From positions 9,900,010 through 9,964,009 of the forward strand of contig OZ036011.1 in NCBI GenBank assembly GCA_964035015.1: DNA of 64,000 nucleotides. The letters are read 5' to 3'. The stretch is from Corallium rubrum. Lineage: Eukaryota; Cnidaria; Anthozoa; Scleralcyonacea; Coralliidae. The notes below the pieces were generated by a model. That model made no database searches. It was not told the DNA's origin and saw nothing but the letters and a program-made list of their open reading frames with translations. This document shows positions 23,701 to 35,000 of the stretch, one piece after another. Within the stretch, counting starts at the first letter, position 1; each line of letters opens with the position of its first letter. The position numbers and the translations under genes are program-made.

Positions 23701-25987
23701 ACAGCATCGTCTGGACTTCCAAGAAGAAATCCAACTGACATTACGGCCAAATTATCCTCCACAAACTTAGAAAGAAAGTTAAGGTAATAATCAGTCTTTT
23801 ATACAGTAATACAGTATACATGTACAGGTGTTAACCCTTTTCATCTGAAGTTTGTGTATTAAAACATTTTAATAACAACATACCACTGGTGACCATCCTG
23901 AGCCACTCTGATGAACCTAGTATAATGACAAAGGCAACTGAATGTCATATAATATTGTATTTGTTAAATAATGTGATTATATCATATTAAGGTATATGAT
24001 ATATTGTATTATTAGGGGGGAAAAACCCCAAAAAACCTGGGTTTCCAGTTTCCCGACCCTACCTAGTTTTTTGCTAGCAAAATGCCGATCCTAATCTTTT
24101 TATTGAATTTTTAAGGAGCATGGGCCTGACTTGCAGCATGATTTGCATCTTGGGATAGCAAGCGTGGTGTCAGAACCTAGTAATGTGCTCAAAATTAGCT
24201 TTAATAGATGTGCTAGTGTAGTTGACATTTGGTGTTGGAAAGAATATTATAGTTATTCCTAAAAAAATAAATCTGACCTACCCTACTGTATTTAAGTTTT
24301 TGTGAAGAGAAATAGGAAACCCAGGTATTTGTTTTTTTGGGCCTTACTGCAACTGTGATTCAAACCTACAACAATCGGTTTACTAGTCCAATGCTCTACC
24401 AACTGAGTCACATCCCAACTGCGGTTAAGTAGAGTGTTCTCTACTCACCCAGTGTAATTCGTCACTCAGATCAAGTAGCAACCTAATATCATAATTAATC
24501 CAATGTGATATATTATAAATTTTGTATCCTAACCTGTTCGCCTTCTAGTCCCATTACTTTTGGGATAGATGGTCCACAGATATCAATGTCAAGAACACCA
24601 ATCTAAAATATATATTAAACATTTGAAACTAAAACATTATATATCTTGAAACCCTGAAAATATTATGAAAAATTTCTAAAAACAGAGTGAGTGAGTGTAA
24701 GTGTATAGTAAAAAAATATCAAAATATACTTGAATGTCTTCATTATGAGCAAGACCATGTGCCAAGTGTGCAGTTAACGTTGACTTTCCCACACCACCTT
24801 TCCCAGAAAGAATTAAAATTTTATGTTTTACAGATGAAAGTCGTTTTTGGATCTCAGGAAGAGCTAGAAGAGAGGAGAAGATAAGTTACAGTACATTCAT
24901 TCTATTTAAGCATCATTCTTTTCAAGTCTTTACAGGAAGACATCTCATCTTTACAAGGTAGAGGGTGCTATTATAATTTAGTATAAATTTACAAGTTTCT
25001 ATCAAATCCTTGAATTTTATTGGCTGTCACAGCAGTTACTATCCATTATCGTTTTCTATAAGTGAGAGTCAACTCGGCTTCACCTCACTGACTATTAATT
25101 TGCTCATAGAAAACTCAGGCTCATTATTTAATTGTTAAATATATCACTGTTAAGAAGTTTATATACTGTAGTTATTTCTGGCATAGCATACACTGTAGAC
25201 TTTAATTGATATACAGCTTTTGTGATACTGAGGTTGTAGCTGTTGTTGTTGTTCATGTTGTTGTGGCTTTCATCATTGTTATTGTTGTTGTGGCTGTCAT
25301 TATTGTTGTTGTGGCTGTCATTATTGTTGTTGTTGTGGCTGTCATCATTGTCGTTGTTGTTGTGATTGTGGCTGTCATCATTGTTGTTGTTGTTTTTGTT
25401 TTTGTTGTTGTGGCTGTCATAATTATTGTGGTTATTGTGGCTGTCATCATTATTGTTGTTGTTGTGGCTGTCATCATTATTGTTGTTGTGATTGTGGCTG
25501 TCATCATTATTGTTGTTGTTGTGGCTGTCATCATTATTGTGGTTATTGTTGTGATTGTGGCTGTCATCATTGTTGCTGTTTTTGTTGTGGCTGTCAACAT
25601 TATTGTTGTGGCTGTTTAATATTGTGGTGGTTGTGGTTGTTGTTGTGCCTTATGCTGTTTATTCTACATAACTATCTATATCTTTATCCCAATGTCTCTG
25701 CCCTGTCCTTTCCTTCTCTTCCCTGATCTCTACCTGGGTCAGGTCCACTGGCTTTTCCAGAAGAGCACAGAGACTGGTTGGGGCAACCTTGACAAGCTGT
25801 TGCTTTGCCAGCCTGCTCGCTCTGTGTTCCAGGGCAGTCTAATGTACAAACCAAACGTTAAAGAAGAAAGAGAAAACAAAAATTAACAACAAGAAAGATA
25901 TAAGAAACTGCGAAACATCCAAATAAAAAAGAAACTGAGAGGCATTTTCTCACTTTCAGGCGCATCAACAACCATTTCGTCCGCCAT
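20793..25987 (-). CDS. NUBP1: NUBP1, cytosolic Fe-S cluster assembly P-loop ATPase (complete, 11 exons)
   Basis: NUBP1 (yeast Nbp35) is the scaffold that, with NUBP2, builds 4Fe-4S clusters for cytosolic and nuclear proteins. I read exons, in gene order: 25987-25954, 25838-25734, 24863-24730, 24602-24534, 23916-23884, 23765-23675, 22949-22795, 22602-22492, 21894-21792, 21003-20920, 20833-20793. All have AG/GT borders and compatible phases. They total 960 bases, or 319 aa plus TGA, against about 320 aa in human. The N-terminal cluster motif C-x13-C-x2-C-x5-C is present (C13, C27, C30, C36), which separates NUBP1 from NUBP2. The deviant Walker A GKGGVGKS is at about 67-74, [20 protein letters not shown] covers the central catalytic region, and the bridging CPNC lies at about 240-243. 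The ATG at 25987 is the only sensible start. The last exon ([12 protein letters not shown]) is the least conserved part. Confidence 0.95.
21041..21670. repeat. ACC/ACT/ATC triplet array in NUBP1 intron 9
   Basis: 630 bases of CACTACCACCACTATCACTACC-type repeat. On the NUBP1 sense (minus) strand it is GGT/AGT/GAT, very like the SMG1 intron array at 12,171-13,566. It lies just upstream of exon 21003-20920. Thr/Ile/His and Val/Met frames here are artefacts. Confidence 0.93.
21926..22382 (-). mobile_element. Non-autonomous hAT-like MITE, copy 2 (457 bp)
   Basis: An inverted copy of the element at 9170-9658, inserted in the NUBP1 intron between exons 22492-22602 and 21792-21894. It is flanked by perfect 8-bp duplications TATTCCTT at 21918-21925 and 22383-22390. 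The right terminus reads CCAACTG, two bases short of CCAACTCTG. Apparent small ORFs inside (for example 22066-22251 and 21834-22031, minus) are not genes. Confidence 0.85.
23148..23576. mobile_element. hAT-like inverted-repeat element in NUBP1 intron
   Basis: Starts CAGGGTTCAAAATAA and ends TTATTTTGAGCCCTG. The sub-terminal words TGGTCACCGGTCA and TGACCAGTGACCGG recur inverted. TGATAGAA (23140-23147) and TGATAGAG (23575-23582) would be a 7-of-8 target duplication if two terminal bases are shared with the element. The CAGGG start fits hAT. Confidence 0.65.
23884..23916 (-). CDS. NUBP1: NUBP1 33-bp microexon (exon 5)
   Basis: Eleven in-phase codons reading [11 protein letters not shown] lie between CTAG and GTATGT on the minus strand. 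They fill exactly the gap left between exon 4 (ending EGEQ) and exon 6 (starting [15 protein letters not shown]). Vertebrate NUBP1 has the same residues at this point. Automated gene finders can miss exons this short. Confidence 0.93.
24028..24343. mobile_element. Fold-back element in NUBP1 intron 4
   Basis: CCCCAAAAAACCTGGGTTTCC near 24,033 is answered inverted by GGAAACCCAGGTATTTGT and TTTTTTGGG near 24,316-24,341. The arms also share GACCCTACCTAGT / CTACCCTACTGTA. There is no coding content. Confidence 0.55.
24345..24420 (-). other. tRNA-like sequence (pseudogene or SINE head)
   Basis: On the minus strand GACTCAGTTGGTAGAGCATT resembles a Pol III A box / tRNA D arm. GGTTTGAATCA downstream resembles a B box. 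The stems do not pair well (the acceptor and T stems are broken). I therefore call it a degenerate tRNA-derived sequence, not a functional tRNA. It directly abuts the fold-back at 24,028-24,343. Confidence 0.5.
25224..25660. repeat. GTTGTTGTGGCTGTCATCATTATT array in NUBP1 intron 2
   Basis: Tandem units of about 21-30 bp built from GTTGTTGTGGCTGTCATCATTATT with variable numbers of GTT. It lies between NUBP1 exons 25838-25734 and 24863-24730. It creates false Val/Ile and Thr/Ala/Met frames on the two strands. Confidence 0.92.
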
Positions 25988-28001
<2,014 letters not shown>

Positions 28002-30540
28002 ATGTCCAGCCTTCCATCGAAGAATGGCTCGATCCGAAGACAGACAGCAGAAACATTCGATGTTGCTTCCAAGGTAAACTTGCAACAAGCTGTTTTGTGA
28101 CAGTTTATACACCTAAACAGTTCACGGCTAATATTAAACAGTCTCGAACCGCCAAAATAACCTTTGATGTGGTTTGACTCTAAGATATAATCCTATTATT
28201 AGATTTACAATCAAATGTGTTAATAAAATCAGATGTACCTTTTTAAAAAGGCTAAAAAAACGAAATGTACAATCTCGTGGGATTTTACAATATATTGACA
28301 TTTTATAACTTTACAAGTAAAATGTCTAACCATTGACTGTATGCTTTGTCTTTCGGGGATTCGAATCGAGTGGGTTTTGGTGGCCTTACGGAAACACGTA
28401 TACTTTAATATACCACCTTCTAACTTTTTTCTCTGTGTGGTTTTTAAAACTGAAGAATTTAGGAAACATTTGTCAAATTTATAACTCTGTCAAGTTTTGA
28501 ATCGTAACGAATCGTATTTTACAGTAAGTTAATTCATTTCAAAATATCAGCTCTTTGTCACTAAACCACAAACAACATCATATTGAAATTCATTTTGTGG
28601 ACCCACTTTCGTTTTTCTGTATTTATTGTTTTGTACATTATTATAATTTGAAAGGCCACCGAGTTTTAAAGTCTTGATCAAATTTGAGGCCGTAGAGCAA
28701 AAGTATCCGGGATTCACATTGTTTTTTATTCCCATGAGGATGAAAAACAGTGTGAATCCAGATACTTTTAATCTAGTGTAAACGGGGCCTTATATGTTGA
28801 CTATTTTTAAGTGTTTATGCAGCTGAAATGTTTTGCATAATATTAAGGAATTATTGTAATTTTTAGAAAAACAAGCTGTAAAGCAAGAAACCTTTTTATA
28901 TACTACTTGTAACATGAGCTGCAGAGGTCATCAAGGGTCACTTAAGAATTATTTGACTTTGTATTCCTCACTTCTGCCTTTTAGCAGCAGACTAAAGAGG
29001 CAACAGTGTTACTCTTGTCAATAAATTACAGTTGATTTCACATTACTTTACCGCCGTGTGTTGCGAAGTTTGTTGGGAAGTTCAGATATTCGTTCAGAAG
29101 TTCAGAATTACATTGCCAAGGTTGAAAATCATCCAATCAAATTTCAAGCTTTGGATCAAAACTCATTCTGATTGGATAATTTTTCAACCTTGGCAACGTA
29201 ATTCCGAACTTCCGAACGAATATCTGAACTTCCCAACGAACTTCGCAACACATGGTGGTAAAGTAATGTGAAATCAACTGTAAAACTAAAACTAAACTAA
29301 ACTAATCTTATTTATACTGGATATCTCTCTATCAGTTAAAGGCTAACTGTTCTCCCTAGAGGTCCAGTAAGGGCCATCCCTCATTAGTCCAGTGTTTCTA
29401 CAGGAGGAAACTGGAGTGCCCGGAGGAAACCTACAAGGTGATGTTTGGTAGAGTCAAACTGGAAGCACTCTTCTCACATGCGGCCAAGGTGAAATTTTAA
29501 TCAGATAACTGCTGAGAGCAGGAATTGAACCCGGGTCACAGAGGTGAAAGGTACAATTGCGCTAACCACTGTGCCACCAACACCCCTCAAAGCTTAGGTA
29601 ATTGGATAATGTTTTGTCAAAAGGATAAAGGACTGGAAGAATTGCAAAGGATACAGATCAACATGGCTATGTCAAGGTATATAAAAGGTGCTCCAGACAG
29701 CCACCATACGACACAGTTCAGACCACAGCAGAGATCAACTACAACTCTACTCACATGACTTCCAAGCTCGACAATGGGGTAGTGATCACCCATCAAACTA
29801 CTAATCCCGTCTAACCACACTTAACTTTTTTTGGTGAAAGGCAGTGCGCTAACAGCAAACGCCACCCATGTTCCCCAAACAGCCTAACCAAATTAGAATA
29901 AGTATGACTCACACTCAACCAAAACATGCATCTTGCATATTAATAATAGGATTTCAACATCCATTATAACCTTAACTTAATAATTATATTAGAAAGAAGT
30001 GCATTTCAGTGAAGTTTTGCAGTCACCCTTATTTCTTATTTTTGTTTGGTGTGTAAATATCTGAAAATCCTGCTTTCTGATTGGCTAACAATTGATTTGG
30101 AATTTTTGAGTGGCCAAAAAAGGCTATTTGCTTGATGCTATTTTAGTCACTTGTGTATACAGTTAAATTTATGCATGAAATTGTCTGAATTGAGTTTTTT
30201 TAAAAAAAATTTTGAATGTATAAAACTGGATGTTAATGCTGTATTTTTTTCCCTATAGGTGATGCTTTTGGGTGATTCTGGTGTTGGTAAGACGTGTCTG
30301 TTGGTCAGATTTAAGGATGGTGCATTTTTATCAGGAGCATTTATTTCTACAGTTGGAATTGATTATAGGGTAATTAATTATAACATTGTCTGTTCCTATT
30401 TTTCTGCAATTTAGTCCAGGTATATACATGTAGTGTAATAATCAATGTTTTGAAAGTGTTGAAATAAACAAGTGTTGCATATTTTCATTTGATTCTAGAA
30501 CAAAATTGTTGACGTTGATGAAACAAAAGTTAAGTTACAA
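28002..30540 (+). CDS. RAB26: RAB26/RAB37-like small GTPase, first three coding exons (3' part outside window)
   Basis: This encodes the N-terminal part of a Rab GTPase, a membrane-traffic switch; RAB26 and RAB37 act on secretory granules. Exons are 28002-28073 (ATG to FDVASK), 30259-30369 and 30499-30540, all phase 0 with GT-AG borders. The joined product has the P-loop GDSGVGKT at about 29-36, then [14 protein letters not shown], the switch I region [10 protein letters not shown] at about 52-61, and [14 protein letters not shown]. It stops just before the expected WDTAGQE exon. The FKDGAFLSG and VGID(F/Y)RNK words are typical of RAB26/37, and the P-loop context is nearer RAB26. An AG acceptor sits three bases before the ATG, so an upstream exon is possible and the start is provisional. 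The next intron opens at 30541 and contains the giant 48-bp array; no later exon is found before 64,000. Confidence 0.85.
29026..29283. mobile_element. 258-bp palindromic MITE
   Basis: TTACAGTTGATTTCACATTA at the left is mirrored by TAATGTGAAATCAACTGTAA at the right. The arms continue (AACTTCGTTGGGAAGTTCAG type and inverse) for about 110 bases around a short centre near 29,155. No target duplication was resolved. Confidence 0.75.
29284..29583 (-). mobile_element. tRNA-derived SINE
   Basis: On the minus strand the head reads GGTGGCACAGTGGTTAGCGC ... GACCCGGGTTCAATTCC, matching tRNA A and B boxes. The body has AGGTTTCCTCCGGGCACTCC. The 3' end is a short tandem tail (TTAGTTTAGTTTTAGT). The apparent frame at 29,525-29,758 crosses this element and is not a gene. 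Confidence 0.75.
29606..29876 (-). mobile_element. 5S-rRNA-derived SINE, copy 5 (minus strand)
   Basis: The reverse complement carries TTAAGTGTGGTTAGACGGGA, TTAGTAGTTTGATGGGTGAT and the common body (TGTGAGTAGAGTTGTAGTTG, ATCTCTGCTGTGGTCTGAAC). The 3' end is CCAGTCCTTTATCC, as in copy 1. It shows more changes in the 5S part than the plus-strand copies. Confidence 0.78.
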
Positions 30541-30588
30541 GTGAGTGTTTATGTGATGGGAAAGCTAATGTACAGTATGTAATAATTT

Positions 30589-31853
30589 AGAAATTTTGTA
30601 CGCTCGGCAGTCAGGTGCCGAGCGTACAAAAAATCTGGAAATTTTGTACGCATGCAACCGGACTGGCTTTCGTACAAATATTTCGGATTTTTTCTACGCA
30701 CCCCACCTGACTGGCTTTCGTACAAAAATTTCAGATTTTTTGTACGCTTCCCACCTGACTGGCTTTTGTACAAAAATTTCAGATTTTTTGTACGCTCCCC
30801 ACCTGACTGGCTTTCGTACAAAAATTTTCGATTTTTTGTACGCTCCCCACCTGACTGGCTTTCGTACAAAAATTTCAGATTTTTTGTACGCTTCCCACCT
30901 GACAGGCTTTCGTACAAAAATTTAAGATTTTTTGTACGCTCCCCACCTGACTGGCTTTCGTACAAAAATTTCAGATTTTTTGTACGCTTCCCCTCTGACT
31001 GGCTTTCGTACAAAAATTTCAGATTTTTTGTACGCTTCCCACCTGACTGGCTTTCGTACAAAAATTTAAGATTTTTTGTATGCACCCCACCTGACTGGCT
31101 TTAGTACAAAAATTTCAGATTTTTTGTACGCTTCCCACCTGACTGGCTTTCGTACAAAAATTTAAGATTTTTTGTACGCACCCCACCTGACTGGCTTTAG
31201 TACAAAAATTTCAGATTTTTTGTACGCTCCCCACCTGACTGGCTTTCATACAAAAATTTCAGATTCTTTGTACGATCCCCACCTGACTGGCTTTCATACA
31301 AAAATTTCAGATTTTTTGTACGCTCCCCACCTGACTGGCTTTCGTACAAAAATTTAAGATTTTTTGTACGCTCCCCACCTGACTGGCTTTCGTACAAAAA
31401 TTTCAGATTTTTTGTACGCTTCCCCTCTGACTGGCTTTCGTACAAAAATTTCAGATTTTTTGTACGCTTCCCACCTGACTGGCTTTCGTACAAAAATTTA
31501 AGATTTTTTGTACGCTCCCCACCTGACTGGCTTTCATACAAAAATTTCAGATTCTTTGTACGATCCCCACCTGACTGGCTTTCATACAAAAATTTCAGAT
31601 TTTTTGTACGCTCCCCACCTGACTGGTTTTCGTACAAAAATTTAAGATTTTTTATATGCTTCCCACCTGACTGGCTTTCGTACAAAAATTTCAGATTTTT
31701 TGTACGCTTCCCACCTGACTGGCTTTCGTACAAAAATTTCAGAATTTTTGTACGCTCCCCACCTGTCTGGCTTTTGTACAAGAATTTCAGATTTTTCGTA
31801 CACTCCCCACCTGACTGCCTTTCATAGAAAACTTTCAGATTTTTTGTACACTC
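30589..31853. repeat. 48-bp minisatellite, left segment (about 26 units)
   Basis: Starts 49 bases into RAB26-like intron 3. The first units (30,589-30,700) are divergent and include an inverted one: GTACGCTCGGCA, a 6-base spacer, then TGCCGAGCGTAC. From about 30,700 the units are regular 48-mers: GTACAAAAATTTCAGATTTT, TTGTACGCTCCCCACC, TGACTGGCTTTC. The segment ends at the copia target duplication CACTC (31,849-31,853). Confidence 0.95.
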
Positions 31854-32037
31854 TGTTTAATTTAATTTATATACTCTCAGTCTCATAGTAAAATACATAT
31901 AATGATATAATCTCGCTTAGATACCGTACGCTAGTCCGCTAACAAAACACCAAAGATCAACCGTAATAATAACTGTTTTTCCCGCCCAATCCCCTAATAT
32001 GTACACTGTCTCATCGTCACGTGACAAGTACTTAACA
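31854..32037 (-). repeat. Copia 3' LTR
   Basis: 184 bp, bounded by TG and CA on the plus strand (TGTTTAATTT ... GTACTTAACA). It is identical to 36,438-36,621. It is the 3' LTR because the coding frame is on the minus strand. Confidence 0.97.
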
Positions 32038-32057
32038 ATCTCCTCTGTCTCTCTTTT
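32038..32057 (-). other. Copia polypurine tract
   Basis: On the minus strand this is AAAAGAGAGACAGAGGAGAT directly before the 3' LTR. A purine-rich tract in this position primes plus-strand DNA synthesis in LTR retrotransposons. Confidence 0.75.
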
Positions 32058-32094
32058 ACTCTTCTCCTTTTCTTACTGTTCATCGTGATACTCT

Positions 32095-35000
32095 TCAAAT
32101 CTGCCCACATTTGATTACATCCATCAGCACCTGACCGTTTGCACCTTGCTTCGTAAACACATCAGCAAGTTGGCTCTTATTGTCAATCCATTGAACTGTG
32201 ATCTCGTTTCGTTTTATGCTTTCTCTTACAGCTGCGATGTCAACTCTCAGTCGTTTCTCTTCCACTGCCTTTGTTGAGTGAACTGCTTCTGTCAGTGACA
32301 TGTTGTCAGTGTATATTTCTGTGGTTTTCAGCTTTTCATCTAATAGCTCATTTATTATGTGTGACAGCCACATACAAGCATCAGCTGTGTCCAGTAAGGC
32401 CATTGTTTCTGCTGCAATGGTACTTCTGCAAACTCTTCTCAACTTTCTGGATGTCCAACTGATTGGAGATGCTCGTCCTTTGCTATCGATAAGGAATATT
32501 ATCATTCCCCCTTGAGAAGATCCATCTTTGAGATTCGCATATGATGCATCACAGTGTGCTACCAGCTTCAGTGGTTGATGCATCCTTCCATATTTTAGTG
32601 AAACTCTGCTTTGTTTTACTTTTCTTAACACTTTGTTGGCTTGTAAAATATCTTGAACTGTTGCTGAGTTTAGCTTTGTACTCAGTTGACATACATCAAA
32701 TGAGATGTCAGGTCTGGATTGTGTTGAGATCCAGTTCAATTGTCCACAAATTGTTCTGAAAGATGATTGCTCTTTAGCATTAAGAACTCGAAATTTGTCT
32801 TTCTTGTTTGGAAGTTCTACTTCCTCTGAACAATCAATATAGGAATCTTGACTGAAGCTTATTTCATCATTGGATACTTCAATATTCATCCCCAAGTACT
32901 TCATAGGTGCTGTTTCTTGTGAGCCCACTGTAAAAATTGCTTTAATTTTCTCCATGAGTTCTTCAAACTTGGCTGACCCACCATATAGAAAATCATCGAC
33001 ATGGATGGCGAGAACTCCTTCACATCTCCCTTCATATCTCCAGTAGAACAGAGCTTCATCATATCTTGACTTCTCCAAACCGATCTTGGTAAGCTCTTCT
33101 TTGACACGGTTGTACCAATACCGAGAGGCTTCATTTAATCCATAAACACATTTGTTCAGCTTCCACAGATTGGTTGTTTCTGCTTCCTTTGGTGGCTTGA
33201 TGTACACGTCTCTATCTAGCTGTTTTCCTTGCAGGAATGCTGTCTTCACATCAAGCATTCTACATTTCCATTTCTTGGAAGCAATGGTTGCCAATACTAT
33301 ACGAATCGATTCTTTAGAACATGTTGGAGAGTCTGTTGGTCTGCCTTTGACTTCAGAATCTTCAAATCCTCTTGCAACTAGACGTGCTTTAGTTACACTT
33401 ATCCCATTCATAATTTTTGATGTTATGACCCATCTGGTTGTGATGCATGGTTGGTTCTCATCTTGAACTTCCTGGTAAACGTTGTTTGATTTCCAACTAT
33501 CAAGCTCTTTACGTTTGGCAACTTGCACAGATTCCTTGGTTAAGTTGCTGGAAAGTAGTATTTCTTCACACACTGGCTCCCATTCTGCCACATCTTTAGA
33601 GAAGTCAAACCATTCAATTTCTCCCTCTTCATTTTCAATATTCAGACAGTTCTGATGTTTGCCTTTGGCTTTACCAGCATGACTATGAATTGTTCCTTCT
33701 CTCCACTGATCTTCATCTTTTAGCCTGTAGACTATTTTTGACTTCAATTTGGGCAAGGAGAGTTGTTTGTCAGTTGTCTTCACATCATTCTTGTCGTTAC
33801 AGCTTATTTCATCCATTGCCCTTGCAATGGTTCGACTGTCTTTATTTGTGGTGTCATTTTGTTTGCTAATTTCTCTGTCAGGAAAGCTTTCTTCAGTTGG
33901 CAGTTCTTGTTCTCTGGAATCTGTGTCCTCATCACCTTGTTCATCTGAATTCTCCTTGTCTGAATTGGTTGTGATTTTCTGTAGACTTTCCTCCTGATCT
34001 TGGTTGTCCCCTGTTGGTTTAAAGTTCACATTGTCAGTATGTATTAAACGACTGGTGTGCACTCTCACATATTCACTTCCATGTTTGACCAAAACTTGTT
34101 TGTTTTCCTGTCCAATCACTGATCCTGGTCCTCTCCATTTATCACTGTCATTGCGCTTGTAAAATACTCTGTCGCCATTCTGGAATCTTGCATCATTACA
34201 GCTCCGAACATTACTTTTTAATGCACGTTTTATCTTCTCAGAGGATTCACTTTGGATGAAGGCTTCTCTCGCAGATCTCATTGCAGCTAGATTTCGCTCA
34301 ACTGTTATGCTTGACACATTCTCTTCGCAAGCTGGTAACTTATCATTCAGGACACTTGGCATATTGGTGTTCTTTCCAAATACAATCATATTAGGGCTGT
34401 AACCATTATGTCCATGTAGTGTGTTTTTTGCACTAACTGCCCAGCACACAGCTGTTTCCAATGAGCAATCTGTGTCTTCCATCACTTTCTTCACTGATTG
34501 TTTGATGACTCCATTATGTCTTTCACACAATCCATTTGACCATGGGCTTTCTGCTGCTGTTTTCGCTGCCTCTATGTTGAATGCTTCACACATTTCTCTG
34601 TACTCATCGTTGGCAAATTCACCACCATTATCTGCTAGGAATCTCTGTGGTTGACCAAAGTAACTGATCCAGGTCTTGAGTATGGCCTCAATAATAGAAG
34701 ATGGCTTCTTTGACCTTCTGACACACGCTACAGAGTATCTTGAGAACACATCAACTATATGTAGAATCCACACTCCCTGTTGATATGTAATGAGATCCAT
34801 TGCTACTGTGTGATTGAACTCTGAAGCTAGAGGTAATCCTACCACTGGTCTGAGAGGTGTCTTCTTGTATATCTTGCAGATATCACATCTCTTTGACACT
34901 TCATCAACAATATTCATGACTTCCGGGTCATCTTTCCAGAGACAAGATGCTTTCATTAAACGTTTAAGTTTGTCAGAGCTACAATGGCAGAATTGTCTGT

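Larger units (their letters stand above)
28074..30258. other. RAB26-like intron 1 with MITE and two SINEs
   Basis: A 2.2-kb intron. The first 950 bases hold nothing I recognise except a short inverted repeat near 28,705-28,765 (GGATTCACATTGTTTTT / AAAAACAGTGTGAATCC). A fold-back at 29,026, a tRNA-type SINE and a 5S-type SINE follow. Confidence 0.6.

Noticed and set aside
24345..24420. Functional tRNA gene on the minus strand
   Set aside because: A- and B-box-like words are present but the acceptor and T stems do not pair, so only a tRNA-derived remnant is supported.
20793..25987. Assignment as NUBP2
   Set aside because: The N-terminal C-x13-C-x2-C-x5-C cluster site and the [13 protein letters not shown] wording belong to NUBP1; NUBP2 lacks the N-terminal cysteines.
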